A DNA stretch of 64,000 nucleotides from Tipula vernalis (Eukaryota > Arthropoda > Insecta > Diptera > Tipulidae): contig OY282560.1 in assembly GCA_958295665.1 (NCBI GenBank), positions 311,655,236-311,719,235 on the forward strand, written 5' to 3'. Both the position numbers and the translations under genes were made by a program. The notes under the pieces are model-generated. The model was not told where the DNA came from. It searched no databases and saw nothing but the letters and a program-made list of their open reading frames with translations. Of this stretch, positions 23,997-37,329 are shown piece after piece. The first letter of the stretch is position 1; each line of letters begins with the position of its first letter.

Positions 23997-26900
23997 GCTC
24001 TGGATTACCAGTTATTAGAATTACATAACCACAACGATGGTAGTACTCGAATTACTTCGAGACGAGAATAAATTAAGTTAAACATTTTGTTAAACGGATA
24101 TAATTTCACAAAATTGATTTCGGGGACCCCCTTATCCTCCGATTCCCCCAAAATATTTTATTGCCATATATGCTCTGGATTACCAGTTATTAGAGTTACA
24201 TAGCAACAACGATGGTAGTACTCGAATTACTTCGAGTCGAGAATAAATTAGGTTAAACATTTTGTTAAACGGATATAATTTCACAAAATTGATTTCGGGG
24301 ACCCGCTTATCCTCCGATTTCCCCAAAATATTTTATTGCCATATATGCTCTGGATTACCAGTTATTAGAATTACATAGCCACAACGATGGTAGTACTCGA
24401 ATTACTTCGAGGCGAGAATAAATTAAGTTAAACATTTTGTTAAACGGATATAATTTCACAAAATTGATTTCGGGGACCCCCTTATCCTCCGATTCCCACA
24501 AAATATTTTATTGTCATATATGCTCTGGATTACCAGTTATTAGAATTACATAGCCACAACGATGGTAGTACTCGAATTACTTCGAGGCGAGAATAAATTA
24601 AGTTAAACATTTTGTTAAACGGATATAATTTCACAAAATTGATTTCGGGGACCCCCTTATCCTCCGATTCCCCCAAAATATTTTATTGCAATATATGCTC
24701 TGGATTACCAGTTATTAGAATTACATAGCCACAACGATGGTAGAACTCGAATTACTTCGAGACGAGAATAAATTAAGTTAAACATTTTGTTAAACGGATA
24801 TAAATTCACAAAATTGATTTCGGGGACCCCCTTATCCTCCGATTCCCCCAAAATATTTTATTGCCATATATGCTCTGGATTACCAGTTATTAGAATTACA
24901 TAGCCACAACGATGGTAGTACTCGAATTACTTCGAGGCGAGAATAAATTAAGTTACACATTTTGTTAAACGGATATAATTTCACAAAATTAATTTCGGGG
25001 ACCCCCTTATCCTCCGATTCCCACAAAATATTTTATTGTCATATATGCTCTGGATTACCAGTTATTAGAATTACATAGCCACAACGATGGTAGTACTCGA
25101 ATTACTTCGAGACGAGAATAAATTAAGTTAAACATTTTGTTAAACGGATATAATTTCACAAAATTGATTTCGGGGACCCCCTTATCCTCCGATTCCCCCA
25201 AAATATTTTATTGTCATATATGCTCTGGATTACAAGTTATTAGAATTACATAGCCACAACGATGGTAGTAATCGAATTACTTCGAGGCGAGAATAAATTA
25301 AGTTAAACATTTTGTTAAACGGATATAATTTCACAAAATTGATTTCGGGGACCCCCTTATCCTCCGATTCCCCCAAAATATTTTATTGTCATATATGCTC
25401 TGGATTACCAGTTATTAGAATTACATAGCCACAACGATGGTAGTACTCGAATTACTTCGAGACGAGAATAAATTAAGTTAAACATTTTGTTAAACGGATA
25501 TAATTTCACAAAATTGATTTCGGGGACCCCCTTATCCTCCGATTCCCCCAAAATATTTTATTGTCATATATGCTCTGGATTACCAGTTATTAGAATTACA
25601 TAGCCACAACGATGGTAGTTCTCGAATTACTTCGAGACGAGAATAAATTAAGTTAAACATTTTGTTAAACGGATATAATTTCACAAAATTGATTTCGGGG
25701 ACCCCCTTATCCTCCTATTCCCCCAAAATATTTTATTGCCATATATGCTCTGGATTACCAGTTATTAGAATTACATAGCCACAACGATGGTAGTACTCGA
25801 ATTACTTCGAGGCGAGAATAAATTGAGTTAAACATTTTGTTAAACGGATATAATTTCACAAAATTGATTTCGGGGACCCCCTTATCCTCCTATTCCCCCA
25901 AAATATTTTATTGCCATATATGCTCTGGATTACCAGTTATTAGAATTACATAGCCACAACGATGGTAGTACTCGAATTACTTCGAGGCGAGAATAAATTG
26001 AGTTAAACATTTTGTTAAACGGATTTAATTTCACAAAATTGATTTCGGGGACCCCCTTATCCTCTGATTCCCCCAAAATATTTTATTGTCATATATGCTC
26101 TGGATTACCAGTTATTAGAATTACATAGCCACAACGATGGTAGTACTCGAATTACTTCGAGACGAGAATAAATTAAGTTAAACATTTTGTTAAACGGATA
26201 TAATTTCACAAAATTGATTTCGGGGACCCCCTTATCCTCCTATTCCCCCAAAATATTTTATTGCCATATATGCTCTGGATTACCAGTTATTAGAATTACA
26301 TAGCCACAACGATGGTAGTACTCGAATTACTTCGAGGCGAGAATAAATTGAGTTAAACATTTTGTTAAACGGATATAATTTCACAAAATTGATTTCGGGG
26401 ACCCCCTTATCCTCCTATTCCCCCAAAATATTTTATTGCCATATATGCTCTGGATTACCAGTTATTAGAATTACATAGCCACAACGATGGTAGTACTCGA
26501 ATTACTTCGAGGCGAGAATAAATTAAGTTAAACATTTTTTTAAACGGATATAATTTCACAAAATTGATTTCGGAGACCCCCTTATCCTCCGATTCCCCCA
26601 AAATATTTTATTGTCATATATGCTCTGGATTACCAGTTATTAGAATTACATAGCCACAATGATGGTAGTACTCGAATTACTTCGAGACGAGAATAAATTA
26701 AGTTAAACATTTTGTTAAACGGATATAATTTCACAAAATTGATTTCGGGGACCCCCTTATCCTCCGATTCCCCCAAGATATTTTATTGCCATATATGCTC
26801 TGGATTACCAGTTATTAGAATTACATAGCCACAACGATGGTAGTACTCGAATTACTTCGAGTCGAGAATAAATTAGGTTAAACATTTTGTTAAACGGATA

Positions 26901-29900
26901 TAATTTCACAAAATTGATTTCGGGGACCCCCTTATCCTCCGATCTCCCCAAAATATTTTATTGCCATATATGCTCTGGATTACCAGTTATTAGAATTACA
27001 TAGCCACAACGATGGTAGTACTCGAATTACTTCGAGACGAGAATAAATTAAGTTAAACATTTTGTTAAACGGATATAATTTCACAAAATTGATTTCGGGG
27101 ACCCCCTTATCCTCCGATTTCCCCAAAATATTTTATTGCCATATATGCTCTGGATTACCAGTTATTAGAATTACATAGCCACAACGATGGTAGTACTCGA
27201 ATTACTTCGAGGCGAGAATAAATTAAGCTAAACATTTTTTTAAACGGATATAATTTCACAAAATTGATTTCGGGGACCCCCTTATCCTCCGATTTCCCCA
27301 AAATATTTTATTGCCATATATGCTCTGGATTACCAGTTATTAGAATTACATAGCCACAACGATGGTAGTACTCGAATTACTTCGAGGCGAGAATAAATTA
27401 AGTTAAACATTTTTTGAAACGGATATAATTTCACAAAATTGATTTCGGGGACCCCCTTATCCTCCGATTCCCCCAAAATATTTTATTGCCATATATGCTC
27501 TGGATTACCAGTTATTAGAATTACATAGCCACAACGATGGTAGTACTTGAATTACTTCGAGGCGAGAATAAATTAAGTTAAACATTTTGTTAAACGGATA
27601 TAATTTCACAAAATTGATTTCGGAGACCCCCTTATCCTCCGATTCCCCCAAAATATTTTATTGCCATATATGCTCTGGATTACCAGTTATTAGAATTACA
27701 TAGCCACAACGATGGTAGTACTCGAATTACTTCGAGACGAGAATAAATTAAGTTAAACATTTTGTTAAACGGATATAATTTCACAAAATTGATTTCGGGG
27801 ACCCCCTTATCCTCCGATTCCCCCAAAATATTTTATTGTCATATATGCTCTGGATTACCAGTTATTAGAATTACATAGCCACAACGATGGTAGTACTCGA
27901 ATTGCTTCGAGGCGAGAATAAATTAAGTTAAACATTTTGTTAAACGGATATAATTTCACAAAATTGATTTCGGGAACCTCTTATCCTCTGATTCCCCCAA
28001 AATATTTTATTGTCATATATGCTCTGGATTACCAGTTATTAGAATTACATAGCCACAACGATGGTAGTACTCGAATTACTTCGAGACGGGAATAAATTAA
28101 GTTAAATATTTTGTTAAACGGATATAATTTCACAAAATTGATTTCGGGGACCCCCTTATCCTCCGATTCCCCCAAAATATTTTATTGCCATATATGCTCT
28201 GGATTACCAGTTATTAGAATTACATAGCCACAACGATGGTAGTACTCGAATTACTTCGATACGAGAATAAAGTAAGTTAAACATTTTGTTAAACGGATAT
28301 AATTTCACAAAATTGATTTCGGGGACCCCCTTATCCTCCGATTCCCCCAAAATATTTTATTGTCATATATGCTCTGGATTACCAGTTATTAGAATTACAT
28401 AGCCACAACGATGGTAGTACTCGAATTACTTCGAGGCGAGAATAAATTAAGTTAAACATTTTGTTAAACGGATATAATTTCAAAAAATTGATTTCGGGGA
28501 CCCCCTTATCCTCCGATTCCCCCAAAATATTTTATTGTCATATATGCTCTGGATTACCAGTTATTAGAATTACATAGCCACAACGATGGTAGTACTCGAA
28601 TTACTTCGAGACGAGAATAAATTAAGTTAAACATTTTGTTAAACGAATATAATTTTACAAAATTGATTTCGGGGACCCCCTTATCCTCCGATTCCCCCAA
28701 AATATTTTATTGCCATATATGCTCTGGATTACCAGTTATTAGAATTACATAGCCACAACGATGGTAGTACTCGAATTACTTCGAGGCGAGAATAAATTAA
28801 GTTAAACATTTTGTTAAACGGATATAATTTCACAAAATTGATTTCGGGGACCCCCTTATCCTCCGATTCCCCCAAAATATTTTATTGTCATATATGCTCT
28901 GGATTACCAGTTATTAGAATTACATAGCCACAACGATGGTAGTACTTGAATTACTTCGAGGCGAGAATAAATTAAGTTAAACATTTTTTTAAACGGATAT
29001 AATTTCACAAAATTGATTTCGGGGACTCCCTTATCCTCCGATTCCCTCAAAATATTTTATTGTCATATATGCTCTGGATTACCAGTTATTAGAATTACAT
29101 AGCCACAACGATGGTAGTACTCGAATTACTGCGAGACGAGAATAAATTTAGTTAAACATTTTGTTAAACGGATATAATTTCACAAAATTGATTTCGGGGA
29201 CCCCCTTATCCTCCGATTCCCCCAAAATATTTTATTGCCATATATGCTCTGGATTACCAGTTATTAGAATTACATAGCCACAACGATGGTAGTACTCGAA
29301 TTACTTCGAGGCGAGAATAAATTAAGTTAAACATTTTTTTAAACGGATATAATTTCACAAAATTGATTTCGGGGACCCCCTTATCCTCCGATTCCCCCAA
29401 AATATTTTATTGTCATATATGCTCTGGATTACCAGTTATTAGAATTACATAGCCACAACGATGGTAGTACTCGAATTACTGCGAGACGAGAATAAATTAA
29501 GTTAAAAATTTTGTTAAACGGATATAATTTCACAAAATTGATTTCGGGGACCCCCTTATCCTCCGATTCCCCTAAAATATTTTATTGCCATATATGCTCT
29601 GGATTACCAGTTATTAGAATTACATAGCCACAACGATGGTAGTACTCGAATTACTTCGAGGCGAGAATAAATTAAGTTAAACATTTTGTTAAACGGATAT
29701 AATTTTACAAAATTGATTTCGGGGACCCCCTTATCCTCCGATTCCCCCAAAATATTTTATTGTCATATATGCTCTGGATTACCAGTTATTAGAATTACAT
29801 AGCCACAACGATGGTAGTACTCGAATTACTTCGAGACGAGAATAAATTAAGTTAAACATTTTGTTAAACGGATATAATTTCACAAAATTGATTTCGGGGA

Positions 29901-30770
29901 CCCCCTTATCCTCCGATTCCCCCAAAATATTTTATTGCCATATATGCTCTGGATTACCAGTTATTAGAATTACATAGCCACAACGATGGTAGTACTCGAA
30001 TTACTTCGAGGCGAGAATAAATTAAGTTAAACATTTTTTTAAACGGATATAATTTCACAAAATTGATTTCGGGGACCCCCTTATCCTCCGATTCCCCCAA
30101 AATATTTTATTGTCATATATGCTCTGGATTACCAGTTATTAGAATTACATAGCCACAACGATGGTAGTACTCGAATTACTTCGAGACGAGAATAAATTAA
30201 GTTAAACATTTTGTTAAACGGATATAATTTCACAAAATTGATTTCGGGGACCCCCTTATCCTCCGATTCCTCCAAAATATTTTATTGCCATATATGCTCT
30301 GGATTACCAGTTATTAGAATTACATAGCCACAACGATGGTAGTACTCCAATTACTTCGAGACGAGAATAAATTAAGTTAAACATTTTGTTAAACGGATAT
30401 AATTTCACAAAATTGATTTCGAGGACCCCCTTATCCTCCGATTCCCCCAAAATATTTTATTGCCATATATGCTCTGGATTACCAGTTATTAGAATTACAT
30501 AGCCACAACGATGGTAGTACTCGAATTACTTCGAGACGAGAATAAATTAAGTTAAACATTTTGTTAAACGGATATAATTTCACAATATTGATTTCGGGGA
30601 CCCCCTTATCCTCCGATTCCCCCAAAATATTTTATTGTCATATATGCTCTGGATTACCAGTTATTAGAATTACATAGCCACAACGATGGTAGTACTCGAA
30701 TTACTTCGAGGCGAGAATAAATTGAGTTAAAAATTCTGTTCACTTCTGTGCAATTTCACAAATTGGTTTC
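23997..30770 (+). repeat. 175-bp tandem array, about 39 copies
   Basis: The marker GCTCTGGATTACCAG starts at 23997 and recurs every 175 bp to 30646; one 1-bp deletion (about 27975) is the only net length change I counted. Monomers contain GATGGTAGTACTCGAATTAC and GATTTCGGGGACCCCCTTAT. Variants (GACGAG or GGCGAG; TTGCC or TTGTC; CCTCCGATT or CCTCCTATT) are distributed in repeating blocks. No ORF spans the array. Confidence 0.95.
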
Positions 30771-30970
30771 AGGAACCCCCTTTTCCTTTGATTCCCCTAA
30801 AATATTTTATTGCCATACATGCCCTATTTTGTCATTAATATGAATTGTATGATAGTATTCGAAGTGGTTCGTTACAAGAATGACGAGTTTTTATGAATTA
30901 ATAAAATCAAATTTAACAGTGTAAAGGAATTGTATGGTTTAGGAGAAGTTTAGGAAAACTTCTCGTGCAT
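30728..30970 (-). repeat. right terminal inverted repeat (unique part)
   Basis: Starts where the last monomer turns into AAAAATTCTGTTCACTTCTG and ends CTTCTCGTGCAT. It is the inverted copy of 23549-23790. Confidence 0.85.
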
Positions 30971-30978
30971 GAATATCC

Positions 30979-32856
30979 AGACAAATTTTCTCTAAAAAAT
31001 GTATATCGATGGATATGACTTGGTTTCCACTTTTATCGCCCAAAATAAATATTGCTATAGCACACCTACGCACGTTTAGTTATTTAACATATTTAATAAA
31101 AACCAATCTTCTGGCACTCTAATTTATGGAGTAATTCAATGATTAAAATTTTACACTCGAGGATTATTTGTTGCTTAAAGCTTTTATTAAGAAAACAGGT
31201 ACGTTATTCTCAATATTTGGAAGGATTTGGATACCAAAACCAACTATATTTATCACGTTCTACGAAATATTACCGACAAAAGATAAGTCTCTTCTTTAAA
31301 AACAAATCGCAATAATAATTTGTCTGTCAATCAAACCGTTCCATACAACAATCGTCGATATTATTTTATAAAACAACAAGCAAAACAAAAATAACAGAGT
31401 TTTGTAAATATGATGGTACAAATATGAATCATCCGAAGCGACTTAAAAATGTTTCAATCTAAAGTGCATCAACAACAACATCCACAAAAAAAAAAAATGA
31501 TTTACATACAATTCAAATAAGTACTTGCGCGTCTTACGGACAACTTGCATTTATGTCTTGCAGTTTTCTCTTTTTTATGAATAATTAATTTCGTAACAAC
31601 AAATTCAGATGCAAAATAGTATTAAATGATTATTTTTCGCGATATGACATCATATGAATAATTGAAGACAATAATATCAATATACAGAGATACCGAATTG
31701 CATTTAGTCAGAACCATATTAGGTAAAGGTTTGTTGTCTTCGATGCGTGGGTGAACGTGGACGATGTAGGAAATGCAGTTTAAAATATTTGGTTTATCGC
31801 ATTTGTTCTACATTTAAGCATCCTAAATTCAAAATACTATATAAATAAATCACGTGCCACGCGCAATTTTCCATAAATAGTAAAAAAAAAATGTCTTAAT
31901 GCATACCACCAAAGACGCATCCAATACTATGTACTAATACAAAACGCTGAGTATAGTTTACTCCCACATATTTTGCATATTTACAACCGACCACCATTAA
32001 TTTGTCATACTTAAAGATAAACACAACCGTATCAAACATGCGTTCTAGCAAAACTATTAACTCTTGTGGTTTGTAAACTATATCGCGCATTTGTAATGAC
32101 ATCACTTATGTATATGATTCTCGTATAGTGAAGTCATCATATAGTTCTATACTTGATTTCATCTCAAGAATGTGTAATTGTTGTAGATCAAAATCGAATG
32201 CGTCAATGATTTTACTGTGGTGAGCGTTGTTTTGTTTACATTAAAATGTAAAACAGATGTGAATTATATAATACATAAAGCAAACGTTGAACTTCTTAAT
32301 CATATAATTGTTTGGGACGCCAATCTCGTTTTATCAGTACGCGTGATTATAAAACGTTGGTTTTGGCTATTGAATCATATTATTTTACGTGAGGTTTGTA
32401 ACGTGTGTTATTACCCTTGACAGTTGTTTATTAGCCATAATATGTCAATATCGATTTGGCATCTAACGATTTGTCTTTATTCGTATATTTTAGCTGAAAA
32501 CTAATAATGATGCAACCAAACAAGTATTTTGTTTAATTACTCGTAGAATATAAATTTCTGTATCATATCCTCTGTTTATGGCGTTTGAGCGCAGGCGGAA
32601 AATCGCAATAAAAATGTTTTGCCATATTTGGTATATTCGATTTAAATTTTGTAAAATACTTTTGCATTGGAATGTTGTAATCGTATAATTTTCGATTAGT
32701 TTTTACAGATTATTTGTTTATCAAAATTTTGTAATTCCGGGAAACCTCCAAAACAAAATCAGCTGTTTTTTACAATTGCTTAAGGTTTGCGCTCTTGATT
32801 GTTTGGATTGTTACCTTACTCTGAGGATAGAATTTCACCCGATTTTTTTGTTGTAG
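30979..32856. other. non-coding stretch, 1.9 kb
   Basis: No motif-bearing frame. Part of it (from somewhere after 32400) may be the 5' region of the Helitron, whose left terminus I could not locate. Short frames at 31896-32105 (minus) and 32217-32420 (plus) are unrecognised. Confidence 0.4.
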
Positions 32857-35800
32857 ACCTGTACGTTGTATGTATTAACTGTGGAGTCCTCCATTTCCCC
32901 GAAGAAAGAGTTGCAAATAAAGGTAATTCATTTGGAGATTGCTGCTTGCATAGTATATAATTGTGTTGCCACCTCCACAGTTTCCAAATGAGTTGGTTTG
33001 CCTTTTTTTACCACGTCACCCGCTCGCTAATGAGTTCCACAAACGAATCCGAAACTGAAACTTATGTTTCGCTTTAGCTTCATTCAACGTAAGCGATGAT
33101 CGAACCATCAATAGTCGTAACATTTTTAGTTTCAAAGCAGCTGGACAAGTTTATCACATTTGACACAAACCACTCAATGTGATTTCGAACCACCTTCATA
33201 TGGCCAAATGTACTTTTTAGACTCCGATGATGCTGTTGACGAACGCCTTGCACATTCTCTAAATTATAGAATCAGTCGTGAATTAATGAATCTGTTGGAG
33301 AAAATATTGCGAGAACCAAACATTTATGCCCAAAGTTACATGAGGATGCGAGAAGTGGAGGATGATATAAATCAACGTGCTGCTGCACTGGGACTACAAC
33401 CTCCAAATGGGCAGCTGATTTTTACAGTGCCAGATGGTGCGGATTATAGACGGTTCAACCCTCCTGCATGTAATTAATGAAGTATGCGTTGTTTTTACGC
33501 TTAACGCCGATCAAAGCTTCCCGTCAAATGAAATGGTTGTAAAACAACGTGACAAAGATGTTGTCATTTTGAAAAATATCGACCATCGTGTGGAGCCCTT
33601 TACCTACCCATTGTTTTATTCAGCCGGAACCTCAGGATATACCGTGGGTATGCCACTTACCTTATGCTGCGTCAAACAGTTTTCAACGCTTTACATTTTG
33701 GTGGACGACTTTTTCAACAATATCTAGTCGATACTTTCATTCGAGTTGAACGTGATCGCATCCAATGGATCAAATTTAATCAAAAAACTATTTTAGCCGA
33801 TCAGTACGCAGGTGTTACCCGACTTATTAACGACTTAGCTGCGAAACAGAATGTAGTTGTTGGTGAAAAAATAATACTACCATCATCATTCACCGGATTA
33901 ATGCGTTACTATACTGAACATTTCGAAGATGCAATGGCTATTGTTCGTCGTTTTGGATCGCCAGATTTCTTCATCACCATGACTTGTAATCCCGATTGGC
34001 CAGAAATTAAAGAAGCAGCGAGTATTATATCTGATAATGGAGTTATCATACAGCAATCCGCTAAAGATCGTCCCGATCTCGTCTCTTGAATTGCGAAACA
34101 AAAATTTAATGAAATTATCAATGTTTTGGATAAAAAACAGATATTTGGAAAGGTGGCTGCATATGTGTAAACAATCGATTTTCAAAAACGTGAACTACTA
34201 CTACATATGCATTTGCTGTTGATTATGAATCCTGAAGATCGAATCCATAATTCAGAACAAATTGATGATCAAATTTCAGCTAAAATTCCAAATACCGACG
34301 ACCCTGAATTACGAGAATTAGTGTTAAAGTGGATGATTCATAATCCGTGCGACGTAGAGTTAAATCCAGATGCTATATGTATGTTCAATAAAAATGGAAA
34401 ATTGCAGTCCCGCTTTGGTTTCCCAATGCAATTCAAAGAAGCAACATCTTGAATTTGCAGTATATCGAAAAGATAAGAATAATCGCCGAGTTACACGAGA
34501 TAATCGTCATGTTGCCACATATAATGCTTATTTGCTGAAAAAATTCCAATGCCACATCAATGTTCAATATGTTGGCAGGATAGGTAAAATATTTATATAC
34601 CGGACCGGTAAAATATTTATATAAATACGTCTACAAAGGACACAATTGCGCTTCAATAAAGGTTGTCGAAAATCAACGAAGTTTGATTTATAATGAAGCA
34701 GACATATGTGGAGGCTGCATTACACCACCTGAAGCATGCTGGCGATTATTTAGCCACGAAATCCAAAGAAAGAGTCATATCGTTTAGCGCTTGAATATTC
34801 ATTTACGTGGTTAACATCGAATGCAAGATATTGACCAAACCCAAGAAGATCTGGCAGATATTGGACAAAAAGGTTCAAAGTTAGAAGCGTATTTTCGACA
34901 TAACCAGGCGTTGAAGCAAATGCAAACAAACCAGAATTACTACTACTATTGTCAAATGCACGAACATTTTAAATAGGATGGAAAAACGAGTAGATGGGAA
35001 CCGCGAATTCGTCGATTCGAATACACAACGTAAATTATGTTGCTCAACCAGAATGCTTCCATTTGCGAGTACTTCTCTATCATGTGAAGGACGCAACAAA
35101 TTTCGATGATCTCCTTACTGTGAATAATATTCGTTATGCGACATACATACAATCAAGCTTACCTAGCTCTTGGCCATAAACAGTGGATGGATGGTCTAGA
35201 AGAATCAGCACTTTCCAAAATGCCTTCGGTAATGCGAATACTCTTCGTTCAGATTCTTATTTTTGGATGTCCCGAAGATCCAAAAGGTCTCTGGGAAAGA
35301 TTCAAAAATCAGTTGGCTGGAGATTTTATTCTGCAAGCACGACGAAATAATAGACCTGAGGATGCTGCAATCAAACATGCTTATCGTATTATTGCATTCA
35401 AGTTAAATACGACAGCAACAGAAGGTCGAAATTTTCGTTTCTGGGTGAAACGATATGGTATGGACGATATTGACAATTACGAAGATGACCAAAACATGGA
35501 CGTTCGAAAACAGATTGAAATTGCGGACAGTATTTTACGTGCAGCCAATGACTCTAACTATGTTGAAACAAAATGTTTTTTCATAGATGGACCAATCGGT
35601 ACCGGTAAAACCTTCGTATATAAGACCTTATATCACTTACTTTGTGGCCAAAATCGCAAAGTAAAATGTATGGCATTTACTGGAATCGCATCAACTCTAT
35701 TGCCTGCTGGACAACATCACACAAGACATTTGGTCTGAAAGTTCCGCTTTCGTAGTTCAGTCAAAGCTACAGAACTCCCTCAAGTTGATGTTTACCTTAT

Positions 35801-36890
35801 ATATGAGGCACCGATGTTACAAAAGTATGATTTACAAAATATGGATCGGTTGTTGCGGTCTATTGCAAATCCAAACTTGCCATTTGGAGGGAACATTTTA
35901 GTCCCTGGAGGTGGTTTCCGTCAGTGCTTACCTGTTCAACTCCGAAGCAACCGTAGTGAAACACTCGATTTGTCGATCAAAACAAGTCATCTCTGGAAGC
36001 ATTTCAAAAATTGTTCGTTTAAAAAAAAATATGCGTGTCGATCCTGAACAGGAAGCATTCGCAAAGTATATCCTGAAACTGGGAAATGGAAATCTTCCAA
36101 AAAATGACTTCAAGGAAATCGAATTACCTGAGGATATAATTTCCAGTGGTAATTTAATCGAAAAAGTATTTGGAAATTGCCTTGCGAATCAAATTTACGA
36201 TGGAATGAAGGAACGTGTTATTCTCGCACCGCTGAACAAAGAAGTCAGTAATATTAATGCTGAGATCGTTGATCGTCTCCCAGGAGAATACAAATCATAT
36301 AAAAGTCATGATTCTGTGAAGGATAAACAGGAAGGAGGTTTGAATTCGCGCCAGAATTCCTTAATTCGATTTAAATTGCTGATTTGCCACCCCATGAATT
36401 AAAACTAAAGAAAAATACGATAATTATGCTAATGTGTAATTTAGATATTTCGGAGGATATGTGCAATGGAACACGCCTGATTGTTACCGAATTATGTAAC
36501 AAAGTAGTTAAGGCAAAAATAATTACTGGGGAAAAAGCTGGACAAGAAGTACACATTCCTCGAGTTACGCTCGACTCCAGTAAAGACCAACTTCCGCTTC
36601 GACCAGCGTTTGCGATGACCGTGCATAAAGTTCAAGGGAAAACGTTCGAATTTGTTGGCGTCGACCTTCGTACACCTGTCTTTAATCACGGTATGTTGTA
36701 CGTAGCATTTTACCGTGTTAAACGACAAAATAGCGTGAAAGTTCTGTTACCACCTGAAAATGAGCGTCGCACGTATAGTGTTGTGTGGAAAGAAGCATTG
36801 AACGCTTCTGCTGAAACTTTTATAAGTCTTGATAGTGACAGCGACGACGGTTACCTCGGCAACATCGATTTTTATGTCTCAGCCGAATAA
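32857..36890 (+). pseudogene. Helitron RepHel protein (rolling-circle replicase plus Pif1-type helicase), decayed
   Basis: The blocks are in family order but spread over several frames. About 32870-32945: CINCGVLHFPEERVANKGNS, the zinc-binding start. 33160-33470: N-terminal region with PPSYGQMYFLDSDDAVDERL. 33664-34089: pre-Rep and Rep, with DFFITMTCNPDWPEI. 34185-34215: ELLLHMHLLLIM, the HUH metal-binding His-x-His. 34525-34560: YLLKKFQCHINVQYV, the Rep tyrosine region. 35580-35640: helicase Walker A, FIDGPIGTGKTFVYKTL. 35790-35820: Walker B region, reading VYLIYEAPM where the family has DEAPM. 36384-36890: helicase C-terminus with RPAFAMTVHKVQGKTF. Multiple stops, frameshifts and the Walker B change make it inactive. 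Neither Helitron terminus was resolved. Confidence 0.92.
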
Positions 36891-36981
36891 AATAAAATGA
36901 AATTAAATTTGTTTTGCGAAAGAGATTAAAAAATCTTTCTTTCTTTACACCAAGCGAAACTCGGTCCCCTGGTACTATTCT

Positions 36982-37165
36982 CTATATGAGCCAATCTCTG
37001 AGATTCGTGCTACTTGGTATAATAGAGAACAACGTCCTTGTTCCAAACGAAATTCGTCGATTTGTTAACTATCAAAATTTTACGGCTCATATCAAAATGA
37101 CACTAAGTGATTTCAATTTAGCAATGTTTACAGCCTATATAGTCACTATATGAGCCAATCTCTGA
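36982..37165. repeat. 20-bp direct repeats flanking a 144-bp segment
   Basis: CTATATGAGCCAATCTCTGA occurs at 36982-37001 and again at 37146-37165. The segment between has no terminal inverted repeats or tail that I can see, so this may be a small tandem duplication or a target duplication. Confidence 0.6.
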
Positions 37166-37329
37166 CAAAGTGTTCCGGAAGGTGGTTTAGGTTTCCATAC
37201 GATAACGAAAAAAAAAATGAAATGGCAGAACTATGCAGTAGCTGGCCAGGAAATAGGAAAATTTTGCCCCCAAATCATTGCCCTCATGTTAGCCACAGCT
37301 GCTTTTAATATTATGCCGTAATTCGGAGA

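Larger units (their letters stand above)
23549..30970. mobile_element. 7.4-kb TIR element filled with a 175-bp satellite array
   Basis: Flanked by the perfect 8-bp direct repeat GAATATCC (23541-23548 and 30971-30978; a ninth base, A, also matches). The termini read ATGCACGTGAAG at left and, inverted, ATGCACGAGAAG at right. The inverted repeats run at least 440 bp (23549-23990 against about 30530-30970) at roughly 95 percent identity or better by eye. Between them lie about 39 head-to-tail 175-bp monomers. No coding sequence is present. The inner TIR contains a diverged half-monomer, so the array appears to have grown from the terminal repeat. Foldback and other satellite-bearing TIR transposons have comparable architecture. 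The superfamily is not assigned; 8-bp duplications fit hAT, P and some others. Confidence 0.88.

Noticed and set aside
23997..30770. CRISPR-like array
   Set aside because: Head-to-tail 175-bp units with no spacer of unique sequence, in a eukaryotic genome; it is satellite DNA.
36914..37260. A possible THAP-like or other small coding unit (RWFRFPYDNEKK)
   Set aside because: No Cys/His ligand set could be assembled and the frame crosses the 20-bp duplicated sequence; too weak to call.
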